64,000 nt of DNA from Sinorhizobium shofinae (GTDB lineage: Bacteria; Pseudomonadota; Alphaproteobacteria; Rhizobiales; Rhizobiaceae), in the NCBI GenBank assembly GCA_001704765.1, contig MBFK01000104.1:45831-109830 (forward strand), in the 5' to 3' direction. The notes under the pieces were generated by a model. That model had not been told where the DNA came from and ran no database searches. It saw only the letters and a list, made by a program, of their open reading frames with translations. How positions within the stretch are numbered: the stretch's first letter is position 1; the number at the start of each line of letters is the position of its first letter. Of the stretch, positions 50,883-59,887 are shown piece by piece. The translations under genes and the position numbers were made by a program.

Positions 50883-52397
50883 TCATGCTGCCGCCTGCTG
50901 GCCTTCGAGCCAGCCGCTGAAGGCCCGCCTTTCGGCTTCGCTCATATAAAGACCATGCTTCGTACGGCGCTCGAGCAGATCTTCCGCCGTGCGCGCCCAT
51001 TCGGTCTCAATAAGGAAGCGGGCTTCCCGCTCGCGGAAGAGCCGGCTGAAGGCCTTGCCGAGCTCCTCGAGCGACGTGGCGCCGCCGATCAGCGCGTGGG
51101 TCCGCGTGCCGTAGAGCCTGGCATAATGCTTGGCGAGATCGGCCGGCAGCCAGCGATAGCGGGCGCGAAGCTCCCCAAGGAACTGGTCGAAATCCGCATC
51201 GGTCATGTCGCCACCCGGCAAGTGGGCACGCGCCGTCCAGGCCGGCCCAATCTTCGGAAAGAAGGGTTTCAGCCGCTCCAATGCATGCTCGGAAAGCTTG
51301 CGGAAGGTGGTGATCTTGCCGCCGAAGACGGAAAGCAGCGGCGCCTCTCCGTTCGCCGCATCCAGCTCGAAAATATAGTCGCGCGTCACCGCCGAGGGGT
51401 TTTCGGCATTGTCGTCATAGAGCGCCCGTACTCCGGAGAAGCTCTCGATGATGTCCGCATCGGCGAGCTGCTGCTTGAAATAGCGGTTTACCGACTTCAA
51501 CAGGTAGGCGATCTCGTTGGCATCTGCTGCGACATCCTCCGGCCGACCCTCGTAGGCAATGTCGGTGGTGCCGATCAGCGCCAGATCGTTCTGATAGGGA
51601 TTGATGAAGATGACACGCTTGTCGGGATTCTGGACGAGATAGGCCTGCCGCCCCTCCCAGAACTTCGGCACGACGATATGGCTGCCCTTGACGAGCCGAA
51701 CGCTGCGGCGGGAATTGAGCCCGGCAATCCGGCCGATCACTTCGTTGACCCAGGGGCCGGCGGTGTTGACGACGCAGCGCGCCTTGACCTCCGTCTTCGC
51801 GCCTGTCACCGCGTCGGTCATCTCGACGTGCCAGACAACGCCGCGGCGGCGGATGCTCGTACAGGCGGTGCGCGTGAGAACCCGGGCGCCCTTCTTCTCG
51901 GCATCGAGCGCGTTCAAAACGACAAGCCGGGAATCGTCCACCCAACAGTCGGAATATTCGAATGCCTTGCGATAGGCCGGCTTGATCGGCGCGCCTTCCG
52001 GCGCCGTCCTGAGGTCGAGCGTCCGCGTACCCGGCAGGCGCTTGCGGCCGCCGAGATGGTCGTAAAGAAAAAGGCCGAGGCGGACGAGCCAGGCTGGCCG
52101 GTCGACCGGATTATGCGGCAGCACGAAGCGCATCGGCCAGATGATGTGTGGCGCCGATTCCAAGAGCACCTCGCGCTCGATCAGCGCCTCGCGCACCAGC
52201 CGGAACTCGTAATATTCGAGATAGCGCAAGCCGCCATGGACGAGCTTTCCAGAACGTGAACTGGTGCCCTGGGCGAGATCGTCCTTCTCGCAGAGCAGGA
52301 CGGAAAGCCCCCGCCCCGCCGCATCGCGGGCAATGCCCGCACCATTGATGCCGCCGCCGATGACGAAAAGATCGTATGTCCCGGTTTCGGTACTCAC
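50883..52397 (-). CDS. eryB: FAD-dependent erythritol-4-phosphate dehydrogenase, GlpD family (EryB)
   Basis: 504 residues. The FAD-binding start is YDLFVIGGGINGAGIARDAA; other GlpD blocks are TSSRSGKLVHGGLRYLEYYE, VVNTAGPWVNEVIGRIAG and SVFGGKITTFRKLSEHALER. Membrane-associated, feeding electrons to quinone. In Brucella EryB oxidises L-erythritol-4-P to L-3-tetrulose-4-P. The GTG at 52397 has AGGAG eight bases upstream; an ATG at 52424 overlaps the previous stop and would add nine residues. A general glycerol-3-P dehydrogenase is the alternative, but position favours EryB. Confidence 0.85.
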   Translation of the reverse strand: MSTETGTYDLFVIGGGINGAGIARDAAGRGLSVLLCEKDDLAQGTSSRSGKLVHGGLRYLEYYEFRLVREALIEREVLLESAPHIIWPMRFVLPHNPVDRPAWLVRLGLFLYDHLGGRKRLPGTRTLDLRTAPEGAPIKPAYRKAFEYSDCWVDDSRLVVLNALDAEKKGARVLTRTACTSIRRRGVVWHVEMTDAVTGAKTEVKARCVVNTAGPWVNEVIGRIAGLNSRRSVRLVKGSHIVVPKFWEGRQAYLVQNPDKRVIFINPYQNDLALIGTTDIAYEGRPEDVAADANEIAYLLKSVNRYFKQQLADADIIESFSGVRALYDDNAENPSAVTRDYIFELDAANGEAPLLSVFGGKITTFRKLSEHALERLKPFFPKIGPAWTARAHLPGGDMTDADFDQFLGELRARYRWLPADLAKHYARLYGTRTHALIGGATSLEELGKAFSRLFREREARFLIETEWARTAEDLLERRTKHGLYMSEAERRAFSGWLEGQQAAA

Positions 52398-52420
52398 ATG
52401 CCTGTCTCCTGTCATGCTCG

Positions 52421-53092
52421 TCATGCGGCTGCCGCACCCTCGCGCCCGCTCGCCAGGCCGTAGCTGGCAAAACCCTCGACGACGCCGGCAATCTCCTCGT
52501 CCGGCAGGATCACCGGCCCGCCGACCAGGAGCGCGTGGTAGTACTGCTTGGCGATCGTCTCGAGTTCGACCGCCGTCCACATGGCCTTTTCGAGGGTCGG
52601 ACCCGTCGCGATCATGCCGTGATTGGCCATCAGGCAGGCGGAACGCCCCTCCATCGCCTTCAGCACATTTTCCGACAGCGCCTTGGTGCCGTAGCGGGCG
52701 TAGTCGGCGACGCGTACGTCAGCACCGCCGAAGGCTGCGATCATGTAGTGGCAGGCGGGAATGGGTTTTCGCGCGATCGCAAGGATCGTCGAGAAGGTCG
52801 CGTGCGTATGGACGACGGCGCCTATCTCCGGCTGCGCCCTCATGATGTCGAGGTGGAAGGGCCATTCGACGGACGGCCGCTTCGGCCCGGACCAGACGCC
52901 ATATTCGCCGTCGATCGGCATGGCGGCAATCATCTCCGGCGTCATTTCGGCATAGGGAATGGCCGACGGCGTTATCAGCATCGTGCTGCCGTGGCGCACG
53001 CTGATGTTGCCGGATGTACCCTGGTTGAGGCCGGTCGCGTTCATGTGCCGGCAATGGTCGATGATCGACTGGCGCAGTTGAAGCTCGCTCAT
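52421..53092 (-). CDS. Class II aldolase (fuculose-1-phosphate aldolase-like)
   Basis: 223 residues, standard size. GLNQGTSGNISVRHGSTMLI binds phosphate, IGAVVHTHATFSTILAIARK gives the zinc His pair, and ACLMANHGMIATGPTLEKAM gives another metal-site His. The start at 53092 has GAGGGGG upstream. Together with the second class II aldolase of this locus it suggests a side pathway that cleaves a phosphorylated ketose into dihydroxyacetone-P and a short aldehyde. Confidence 0.85.
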   Translation of the reverse strand: MSELQLRQSIIDHCRHMNATGLNQGTSGNISVRHGSTMLITPSAIPYAEMTPEMIAAMPIDGEYGVWSGPKRPSVEWPFHLDIMRAQPEIGAVVHTHATFSTILAIARKPIPACHYMIAAFGGADVRVADYARYGTKALSENVLKAMEGRSACLMANHGMIATGPTLEKAMWTAVELETIAKQYYHALLVGGPVILPDEEIAGVVEGFASYGLASGREGAAAA

Positions 53093-53102
53093 CGCCGCCC
53101 CC

Positions 53103-54140
53103 TCAGCACGGGTTGACCGGCGGCAGGCCGGCGATGTAGCGGCGCACCTCTTCCGCCGCCATTTCGGCCGCATAGGTGACCGTCCTGACCGAAGCGCCGG
53201 CGATATGCGGCGTGAGGGTGACGTTGGGGAGCTTCAGCAGCGGCCAGTCTTCCGGCACCGGCTCGACCGCAAAGGTCTCCAACATGGCACTCGAAAGGTG
53301 ACCGCTGACAAGGTTTTCATAGAGGGCCTCATAGTCGCAGAGCGGACCGCGTGCGGTGTTCACGAAGATCGCCCCCGGTTTCATCTTTGCGAAGGTCTCC
53401 GCGTTCATCATGTTCCTCGTTTCTGCGGTCACGCGCGGATGCAGCGTCACCACGTCCGATCGCCCCAGCAGATCGTCGAGCGAGACGTGCTCGACACCGG
53501 CATTGCGGTCCTCGGCACTGAGCTGCACATAGGGATCATGGACCAGCACCCTGGTGCCGAAGGCGCGCAGCAGCCGGACGACCTTGGTGCCGATATTGCC
53601 GTAGCCGATGACACCGACGCTCATCTCCGAAAGTTCCCGCCCCGTGCGGTCAGCGCGATAGAGATCGCCGCGCCATTCGCCCCGCCTCAGCGCCTCGTGG
53701 CCGACGCGGATCAGCCGGGTCTCAGCAAGGATGGCGCCGATCGTGAACTCCGCGACGGCACTCGCATTGCGGCCGGGCGTATTGACGACCCGCACACCCC
53801 CATCACGGGCGGCATTCATGTCGATATTGACCGGACCGCCGCGAGAGACGGCGACGAGCTTCAAGTGTGGCAGCTCCGAAAGCATCGCCCGCGACAAGGG
53901 CGCAAGCTGTGTCACCAGGATTTCGGCGTCGCCGATGAAATCGACGATTTCGTTTGGCTTGCCGAGATATTCCTTCAGCCCGTCCATGCCCTCGACGGCA
54001 TAGCCATGTTCCATCGCCACGTCCGGCCAGGGCTGTTCGAGCATGCGGATCTCATGCCCGTCGCCGCAGACCTCGACGATCTTGTCGCGAAACACATCCG
54101 GCAGCATGAACCGGTCGCCGATGATGGCTATCTTCTTCAT
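53103..54140 (-). CDS. D-isomer specific 2-hydroxyacid dehydrogenase (NAD-binding)
   Basis: 345 residues. The Rossmann motif is SVGVIGYGNIGTKVVRLLRA; catalytic residues are Arg in FVNTARGPLCDYEALYENL, Glu in LETFAVEPVPEDWPLL and His in LTPHIAGASVRTVTY. The closest type is phosphoglycerate/erythronate dehydrogenase-like. It is coupled to eryA by ATGA. Its place in erythritol breakdown is not obvious from the known Brucella route; it may act on a C4 acid such as erythronate or on a related ligand of the transporter. Confidence 0.83.
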   Translation of the reverse strand: MKKIAIIGDRFMLPDVFRDKIVEVCGDGHEIRMLEQPWPDVAMEHGYAVEGMDGLKEYLGKPNEIVDFIGDAEILVTQLAPLSRAMLSELPHLKLVAVSRGGPVNIDMNAARDGGVRVVNTPGRNASAVAEFTIGAILAETRLIRVGHEALRRGEWRGDLYRADRTGRELSEMSVGVIGYGNIGTKVVRLLRAFGTRVLVHDPYVQLSAEDRNAGVEHVSLDDLLGRSDVVTLHPRVTAETRNMMNAETFAKMKPGAIFVNTARGPLCDYEALYENLVSGHLSSAMLETFAVEPVPEDWPLLKLPNVTLTPHIAGASVRTVTYAAEMAAEEVRRYIAGLPPVNPC

Positions 54141-55714
54141 TTCCGTCTTTCCTGTTGATCTCCCGATCCGGCCGCTTGGGACAGCGCGTGCCAGACGGGC
54201 CTGAGCGCGAGGCGCGACTGCTGGTAGGCGGGGAAAAGCGCGTCATAGCGGCGGACGAGCTCCTCGTCGGCCGGCTCGGCCGGGCGCTGGTGCGGCCGCA
54301 CCCAATCGCCGACGCAATCGGCCATCGAGGGGTAGATGCCGAGCGAAACGGCGGCGATCATCGCCACGCCCGCCGCACCCGCCTCTTCGCGTTCGCTGGT
54401 CTGGATGCTGGCGCTAAGCGCACCGCCGAGGATGCGGCGGAGCCAGGCGCTCCGCGCCGCCCCACCGGTCAGCCGAATGCGTTCGGGCAGCGGCCCCATT
54501 TCAGCATAGCAATCGCGGGCGGCAAGGGCGAGGCCGTCGAAGACGGCGCGCACCATGTCGCCGAAGCCGTGCGTGCTGGACAGTCCGACAAAGGAGGCAC
54601 GCGCCGAGGCGTCGACGAAAGGCCCGCGCTCGCCGGCTTCAGAAATATAGGGTTCGAAGAGAAGCGGCGTGCCCTTGGCTTCCTGAAGCCAGCCATCCAC
54701 ATGTGCCAGCAACTCGCCCTTGGACTTCTCGACCCCCATCCCTTTGAGCACGCCGCCGGCGATCGAAAGAATCCAGTCGATGTTGAGCGTCGCCGCCATG
54801 TTCGACTGCATCTGCGTATAGGTATTCGGGATCGGCATGCACATCGTGTAGCCGGTAAGATCCCGGTTGAGGCGAACGTCCTCGGCGCTCGTCGCCAGGC
54901 GCATATGCATGCCGGTCGAGCCGATGATCGAACAGCCCGCATCGATTTCTGGATCATAGAGCCCGGCGCCGAGCGCCGTGCAGACCACGTCGACATAGCC
55001 GAGCACCACGGGTGTCCCGGTCGGGAGCCCCGTGGCCGATGCAGCGGCCTGTGAGAGCGCATGATGCGACACGGCGCCGTCAACGATTTCCGGCAGCAGC
55101 TGCTTGAGCTTTTCGAGACCGAGGAAGGAAATGACCTCGTCACAATATTGGCGCGTGCGGAAATCGCCAAAGGTGAAGTTCGCTTCGGACGGATCGGTGG
55201 CGCGCTTTCCCGTGAGGTTGAAATAGAGCCAGTCCTTGCAGTGGAAGGCCGTGGTGGCGCCGTGAAGCATTTCCGGCGCATTGTCCATCATCCAGCGCAA
55301 TTGCGCGCCTTGCTGGCAGGCGGCTAGCCCGGAGCCGGTGCGCGAGAAACGCTCGACATCGCCGCTGTCGCCGCGCAGCCGCTCGACCGTTTCGCTGGCG
55401 CGCGCGTCGAGCCATAGCCAGCCTTTGCCGACCGGCTCGCCGCCGCTGTCGATCATCCAGGTGCCGTCCCCCTGACCGGTCACCGCGATGGCGGCAACGC
55501 GGCCAGGGAGGTTCTCGATCCTGGCCGAGAGCTCGACCAGGGTTTTCACGGTATCCGTCCAGGTGCGCCGAAGGTCCTGGACGCTGCCGGTGCGACCGAC
55601 CGCCTCATAGCTGTTCGGAACGGCGGCAAGAGCGATCTGCCGGCCGCCGAGGTCGAAGGCGACCGACTTGATGACCGACGTCCCCGCATCGATGCCGATC
55701 AGGATATCGCGCAT
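54137..55714 (-). CDS. eryA: Erythritol kinase (EryA), FGGY family
   Basis: 525 residues. The N-terminal RDILIGIDAGTSVIKSVAFD matches EryA closely. AIAVTGQGDGTWMIDSGGEP contributes to the substrate site, VVLGYVDVVCTALGAGLYDP is the middle block, and RIRLTGGAARSAWLRRILGG the adenosine block. EryA phosphorylates erythritol to L-erythritol-4-phosphate. It follows the transporter genes with an ATGA overlap. Confidence 0.87.
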   Translation of the reverse strand: MRDILIGIDAGTSVIKSVAFDLGGRQIALAAVPNSYEAVGRTGSVQDLRRTWTDTVKTLVELSARIENLPGRVAAIAVTGQGDGTWMIDSGGEPVGKGWLWLDARASETVERLRGDSGDVERFSRTGSGLAACQQGAQLRWMMDNAPEMLHGATTAFHCKDWLYFNLTGKRATDPSEANFTFGDFRTRQYCDEVISFLGLEKLKQLLPEIVDGAVSHHALSQAAASATGLPTGTPVVLGYVDVVCTALGAGLYDPEIDAGCSIIGSTGMHMRLATSAEDVRLNRDLTGYTMCMPIPNTYTQMQSNMAATLNIDWILSIAGGVLKGMGVEKSKGELLAHVDGWLQEAKGTPLLFEPYISEAGERGPFVDASARASFVGLSSTHGFGDMVRAVFDGLALAARDCYAEMGPLPERIRLTGGAARSAWLRRILGGALSASIQTSEREEAGAAGVAMIAAVSLGIYPSMADCVGDWVRPHQRPAEPADEELVRRYDALFPAYQQSRLALRPVWHALSQAAGSGDQQERRK

Positions 55715-56838
55715 CAGGCGAGCTCCTCTCCATGCGAGATCGCCATGCCGCTCTCACCGTCGAAGACATGGAGGCTCGCCGGTTCGAGGCGGATACCGAT
55801 CGGCTGACCGACCTCGAGGTTTGTCCGATCGTGCTCGACCAGAACCAAGGTCCCGCCTGCGAAATCCGCGGCAATATGCGTCTGGTCGCCAAGCCACTGA
55901 TTGACGGCGACGCGGCCGGTGACACCGTCGGCGCTGCGCTTCACCGCATAGGGCCTGACGCCGAGAACCACCCGTTGGCGCTTCGTCAGCGCGCCGCGGA
56001 CAGTGTGCGAGAAATCGGAAGCGGCGTATTCGAGCCGGATACCGTCCTTGAGGCCGAAGGCGAGGCGGCTTTCGGAGGCCGTAACGCTCGCCTCGAAGAC
56101 GTTCATCGGCGGCTCGCCGACGAAGGTGCCGGTAAAGAGATTCGCCGGCCGCTCCTTGATCCTCTGCGGCGTGTCGAACTGCTGCAGCACGCCGCCTTCC
56201 ATGACGGCGATGCGGTCGGCAAGCGCATTTGCTTCGGTCTGGTCGTGCGTAACGAGAATGGCGGTCAGCCCGCGTTCCTTGATGTAGTGCTTGATGCGGC
56301 CGCGCAGCACGGCGCGCAATTGCGGCTCGAGCTGCCCCATCGGTTCGTCGAGCAGATGCAGGCTGGCATCGCGGATCAACGCCCGGCCGAGCGAGGCGCG
56401 CTGCTGCTGGCCGCCAGAGATCGAGCTCGGATAACGGCCGAGTATGTCCTCGATCTCGAGCAGCTTGGCGATGTTCGCCACCTTCTCGTCGACGGCGCTC
56501 TGCGACAGCTTCGAAGCCTTGAGCGCGAAGGCGATGTTCTCCCGCACCGTCAGCGGCGGATAGAGCGAGTAGCCCTCGAAGGCCATCGCCACATTGCGGC
56601 GAACCGGCGGGAATGTCTGGATCTCGCGGCCGTTAAGCGAGATCTTGCCGCGCGACACCGCCTCGAATCCGGCGATCATGCGCAAGGTCGAGGTCTTGCC
56701 GCAGCCGGACGAGCCGAGAAGCGCGATGATCTCGCCCTTCCGCACTTCCATGCTGAGCTTCTTGACGGCATGGACGCCGTAATCGATCGGCCCGTAGAAC
56801 TTGTCGACGTCCTTCAAGAAAAGCGCGATGTCGGTCAT
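55714..56838 (-). CDS. Polyol ABC importer ATPase (GlpT-like partner), Glu in Q-loop
   Basis: 374 residues. Walker A ALLGSSGCGKTSTLRMIAG, signature SISGGQQQRASLGRAL, Walker B HLLDEPMGQLEP and H-loop LVTHDQTEANALADRI. The catalytic Glu and switch His are intact. Odd points: the Q-loop reads AMAFEGYSLYPP, with Glu in place of Gln, and the D-loop is GQLEP instead of SNLDA. A C-terminal OB-like (TOBE) regulatory domain follows. Two different CUT1 ATPases in one importer also occur in the rhizobial glycerol system GlpST. The five transporter genes here match the make-up of mptABCDE of S. meliloti. Confidence 0.87.
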   Translation of the reverse strand: MTDIALFLKDVDKFYGPIDYGVHAVKKLSMEVRKGEIIALLGSSGCGKTSTLRMIAGFEAVSRGKISLNGREIQTFPPVRRNVAMAFEGYSLYPPLTVRENIAFALKASKLSQSAVDEKVANIAKLLEIEDILGRYPSSISGGQQQRASLGRALIRDASLHLLDEPMGQLEPQLRAVLRGRIKHYIKERGLTAILVTHDQTEANALADRIAVMEGGVLQQFDTPQRIKERPANLFTGTFVGEPPMNVFEASVTASESRLAFGLKDGIRLEYAASDFSHTVRGALTKRQRVVLGVRPYAVKRSADGVTGRVAVNQWLGDQTHIAADFAGGTLVLVEHDRTNLEVGQPIGIRLEPASLHVFDGESGMAISHGEELA

Positions 56839-57953
56839 GCCGCTTCTCCGTTGCGCTTGGAGGCAATCTCCGATGGTCGCATCAGCCGGCCGCTTTCCTT
56901 GTCGAACAGCAGGGTCGCCCGGTTGTTGACGGAAAGGTGCGCGGGTCCGGCCACCGGACCCGGCGTCCCGGCCGGACGCGAGACAAGAATTTCGCGGCCG
57001 CGGGCGGTCAGCGTCAGGGTTACGGTTTTCTCGTTGAGCGGCGTCTCGGCCTCGACCTTGACCGGGATCGCACCCGGCGTCGACGCCTCGGTGAAGGCGA
57101 TGCTTTCCGGCCGGATGCCGAGGACACACGATTTTCCGACGATTTCCGCCCCGAAGCCCGGCAGGCGGAGGCGGACGCCGGAGACCTCCACAAAGACGCC
57201 ATCCGGACCCCGCTGCGGCACGACGTCGAGCAGATTGATGGTCGGGTCGCCGAAGAGCCGGGCGATCTCGATCTCCGCCGGCGTGTTGTAGATATCCGCC
57301 GGCGTGCCGATCTGGCGGAGGCGTCCCTCGAACATCACGGCGATGCGGTCGCCGAGCGCCATGGCTTCCTTGTAGTCCTGGGTGACGTAAATGACGGTCG
57401 CGCCCTGCGCAGCGAGAAGGCGCGGCAGCTCCAGGCGCATCTCGAAACGCAGCTTGGCATCGACATTCCTCAGCGGATCGTCGAGCAGGAGCAGTGGCGG
57501 CGAGCCAACCAACGCGCGGGCAAGCGCGGTGCGCTGCTTCTGCCCGTTGGAAAGCGCCTTCGGATGGTGGGAGAGCACGTGGTCGATCTTGAGCAACTTC
57601 GCCACCTTCCCGACCCCGGCAGCGATCGCCTCCTTCGACGACCTGCGGGCCGTCAGTGCGCTGGCGATATTGTCGAAGGCGTTCATGTGCGGGAAGAGGG
57701 CGAAGTTCTGAAAGGCCATGCCGACGCCGCGATGCTCTGCATCGACTTCCGTCATGTCCTCGCCGCCAATCAACACCCGGCCTTCGTCCGGATCGATGAC
57801 GCCTGCAACGAGCCTCAGAAGCACGGTCTTGCCGGCACCGGACGGGCCGAAGAGCACCAGCCTCTCGCCGTCGGCAACGTCGAGCGAGAGGTCGTCGAGG
57901 ACCGTCTGGCTTTTGTAGCGCTTGACGATGTTCTTCAGTTGCAGGGTGGTCAT
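56835..57953 (-). CDS. Polyol ABC importer ATPase (GlpS-like partner), degenerate catalytic residues
   Basis: 372 residues. Walker A LFGPSGAGKTVLLRLVAG and Q-loop AFQNFALFPH are normal. The signature is LSNGQKQRTALARAL (Asn for the first Gly), Walker B runs LLLLDDPLRNVDA (Asp in place of catalytic Glu), and the switch His is Gln in YVTQDYKEAMALGDRI. A C-terminal TOBE domain is present. With its partner it would form one active and one impaired ATP site. It overlaps the partner gene by ATGA. Confidence 0.87.
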   Translation of the reverse strand: MTTLQLKNIVKRYKSQTVLDDLSLDVADGERLVLFGPSGAGKTVLLRLVAGVIDPDEGRVLIGGEDMTEVDAEHRGVGMAFQNFALFPHMNAFDNIASALTARRSSKEAIAAGVGKVAKLLKIDHVLSHHPKALSNGQKQRTALARALVGSPPLLLLDDPLRNVDAKLRFEMRLELPRLLAAQGATVIYVTQDYKEAMALGDRIAVMFEGRLRQIGTPADIYNTPAEIEIARLFGDPTINLLDVVPQRGPDGVFVEVSGVRLRLPGFGAEIVGKSCVLGIRPESIAFTEASTPGAIPVKVEAETPLNEKTVTLTLTARGREILVSRPAGTPGPVAGPAHLSVNNRATLLFDKESGRLMRPSEIASKRNGEAA

Positions 57954-57959
57954 TTGCGA

Positions 57960-58817
57960 TTATCCCTTCACCGCACCGAGCGACAGGCCTTCGACGAGGT
58001 AGCGCTGGGCGTAGAGTGCGAGAGCGAGCGTCGGCGTGATCGACAGCACGATGGCCGCGGCGATCTGGCCGTATTGGATGCCCGAGGCCGTGACGAAGGC
58101 GAGCGCGCCGACCGTCACCGGCTGCTTGTCGGCCGATGCCAGCACCAGCGCGAAGACGAAGTTGTTCCAGGCGAAGATGAAGGCAAGCAGGCCGGCCGCT
58201 GCAATTCCGGGCCCTGCCAGGGGCAGGGCGATCTTGCGGAAGGTCGCGAACCAGGAATGGCCGGCGATGCGATAGGCATATTCGACATCGGCCGAGATGT
58301 CCTCGAAATAGCCGCGCACGATCCAGAGGATGAGAGGCAGGCAGATCAGCTGATAGACCCAGATGAGGCCGAAATAGGTGTTCGAAAGACCGAGCCACTG
58401 GAAATATTGCGTAAGCGGCAGAAGCACGAGTAAGGGCGGCGCGAAGCGGAAGGAGAGCAGCGTGAATGCGATGTCCTCCGAACCCTTGAACTTGTGCCGC
58501 GCGAAAGCGTAGGCGGCGGGGACGCCAAGAAGCAACGCCACGGCGACGGAGACGACGGAGAGGAACACCGAATTCCCAAGGTTGCGCATGAAGGCGATGT
58601 CGAGCGTTCCGGCGGCGGTCTGCAGCTTTCCGGTGATCAGTGCCGCATAGTTATCGAGCGTCGGCGTGAAGACCACCGATGGCGGTATCCTGAGGATCGT
58701 CTCATTCGTCTGGAAGGACATCAGCAGAATCCAGACGATCGGGAACATGAAGAAGACGACGACCAGCGTCAGGGCGATGCCGCGCAGGACTCTTTCGAGC
58801 GGAGACATGGCTTCCAT
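57960..58817 (-). CDS. Polyol ABC importer permease, MalG type
   Basis: 285 residues and six helices, starting LRGIALTLVVVFFMFPIVWI. The coupling loop EYAYRIAGHSWFATFRKIAL precedes ALPLAGPGIAAAGLLAFIFA, as in CUT1 permeases. AAGG-AGG lies five bases before the ATG. It ends seven bases before the ATPase gene. Confidence 0.9.
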   Translation of the reverse strand: MEAMSPLERVLRGIALTLVVVFFMFPIVWILLMSFQTNETILRIPPSVVFTPTLDNYAALITGKLQTAAGTLDIAFMRNLGNSVFLSVVSVAVALLLGVPAAYAFARHKFKGSEDIAFTLLSFRFAPPLLVLLPLTQYFQWLGLSNTYFGLIWVYQLICLPLILWIVRGYFEDISADVEYAYRIAGHSWFATFRKIALPLAGPGIAAAGLLAFIFAWNNFVFALVLASADKQPVTVGALAFVTASGIQYGQIAAAIVLSITPTLALALYAQRYLVEGLSLGAVKG

Positions 58818-58827
58818 TTCGACCTCC

Positions 58828-59751
58828 TTACGCCTCGCCGCGGGCGCGCTCGCGCAGCCGCAGCCAGTTCTTGATGAAGACGTTCGACAGCGTGTAGGTG
58901 ATCGCCCACAGGATGATCAGCAGCGCTGCGGAGCGGCCCACATTGGTCGACTGGAAGAAGTTCAGATAGGCCTCTACCTGGAAGACGGTCAGCGTATCGC
59001 CCGGACCACCCTGCGTCATCGCATAGATGATGTCGAATTGCTGAATCGAGTCGAGCAGCCGGAAGAGCGTCGCCGTCAGGATATAGGGCGTCAGCATCGG
59101 CAGGGTGATGCGGAAGAAGACGAAGGTGCGCGGAACACCGTCGAGCGCCGCCGCCTCGAAAGGCTGGGTCGGCAGGGAGCGCAGGCCGGCAAGCAAAAGG
59201 ATCATGATGAAGGGCGTGTAGACCCAGATGTCGACGAGCACGACTGTCAAGAGCGCCGTATCTGGCGAGGACGCCCAGCGGAAATTCTCAAGTCCGATCA
59301 GGCTTGCGAAATAACTCAGGATCCCGAAGCCGGGATTGGTCATCAGCTTCCACATCAGCGCCGCGAGCGCCGGTGCCGTCATCAGCGGCAGGAGCAGCAT
59401 GATCGAGATGAAGTTGTTGACGGTAGAGCGCCGCTGCAGGAGCAGCGCGATGCCGAGGCCAAGCAGCAGTTCCAGGATCACTGTGGTGCCGGCATAGAGC
59501 AGCGAAACCCTGAGCGTGTTCCAGAAGCCTGGATCGGTGAAGAAATTCAGGTAGTTCTCACCCCAGTTGAACTGGCGTGCCCAGGGCTGGCTCAGCCGGT
59601 AGCGTTGGAAGGAATAGATCACCGCCGAGAAAAACGGGATCAGGATGCCGATGCAGACGAGAAGCGCCGGCAGGGAAAGCACATAGGGCAGAACCCTCTT
59701 GCTGATCCTGAAACCGCGGGTCCCTGTCCCGGGTTGCGTCACTGAAGCCAT
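58828..59751 (-). CDS. Polyol ABC importer permease, MalF type
   Basis: 307 residues and six helices, with the N-terminal VLPYVLSLPALLVCIGILIP and a CUT1 coupling loop FEAAALDGVPRTFVFFRITL. GGAG lies six bases before the ATG. It forms the channel with the MalG-type partner ten bases downstream. Confidence 0.9.
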   Translation of the reverse strand: MASVTQPGTGTRGFRISKRVLPYVLSLPALLVCIGILIPFFSAVIYSFQRYRLSQPWARQFNWGENYLNFFTDPGFWNTLRVSLLYAGTTVILELLLGLGIALLLQRRSTVNNFISIMLLLPLMTAPALAALMWKLMTNPGFGILSYFASLIGLENFRWASSPDTALLTVVLVDIWVYTPFIMILLLAGLRSLPTQPFEAAALDGVPRTFVFFRITLPMLTPYILTATLFRLLDSIQQFDIIYAMTQGGPGDTLTVFQVEAYLNFFQSTNVGRSAALLIILWAITYTLSNVFIKNWLRLRERARGEA

Positions 59752-59851
59752 AGCCAGCTCCGTTCAAATGCCTTGTCGATGGCGATGAAGGGGCTGGCCG
59801 CGGCCGGCGCAGCCAGACCCCCTCCTCGAATGCGTGTCCGTGTCGGTGATG

Positions 59852-59876
59852 GCCGGCCCGCCATGGACGGGCCGGC
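59852..59876 (-). other. Hairpin between binding-protein and permease genes
   Basis: GCCGGCCCG, 7-base loop, CGGGCCGGC: a perfect 9-bp stem 12 bases after the binding-protein stop, with no U-tract. It probably protects the binding-protein message or partly terminates it, like the hairpin after wgeA. Confidence 0.55.
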
Positions 59877-59887
59877 GTCACCCGCAA

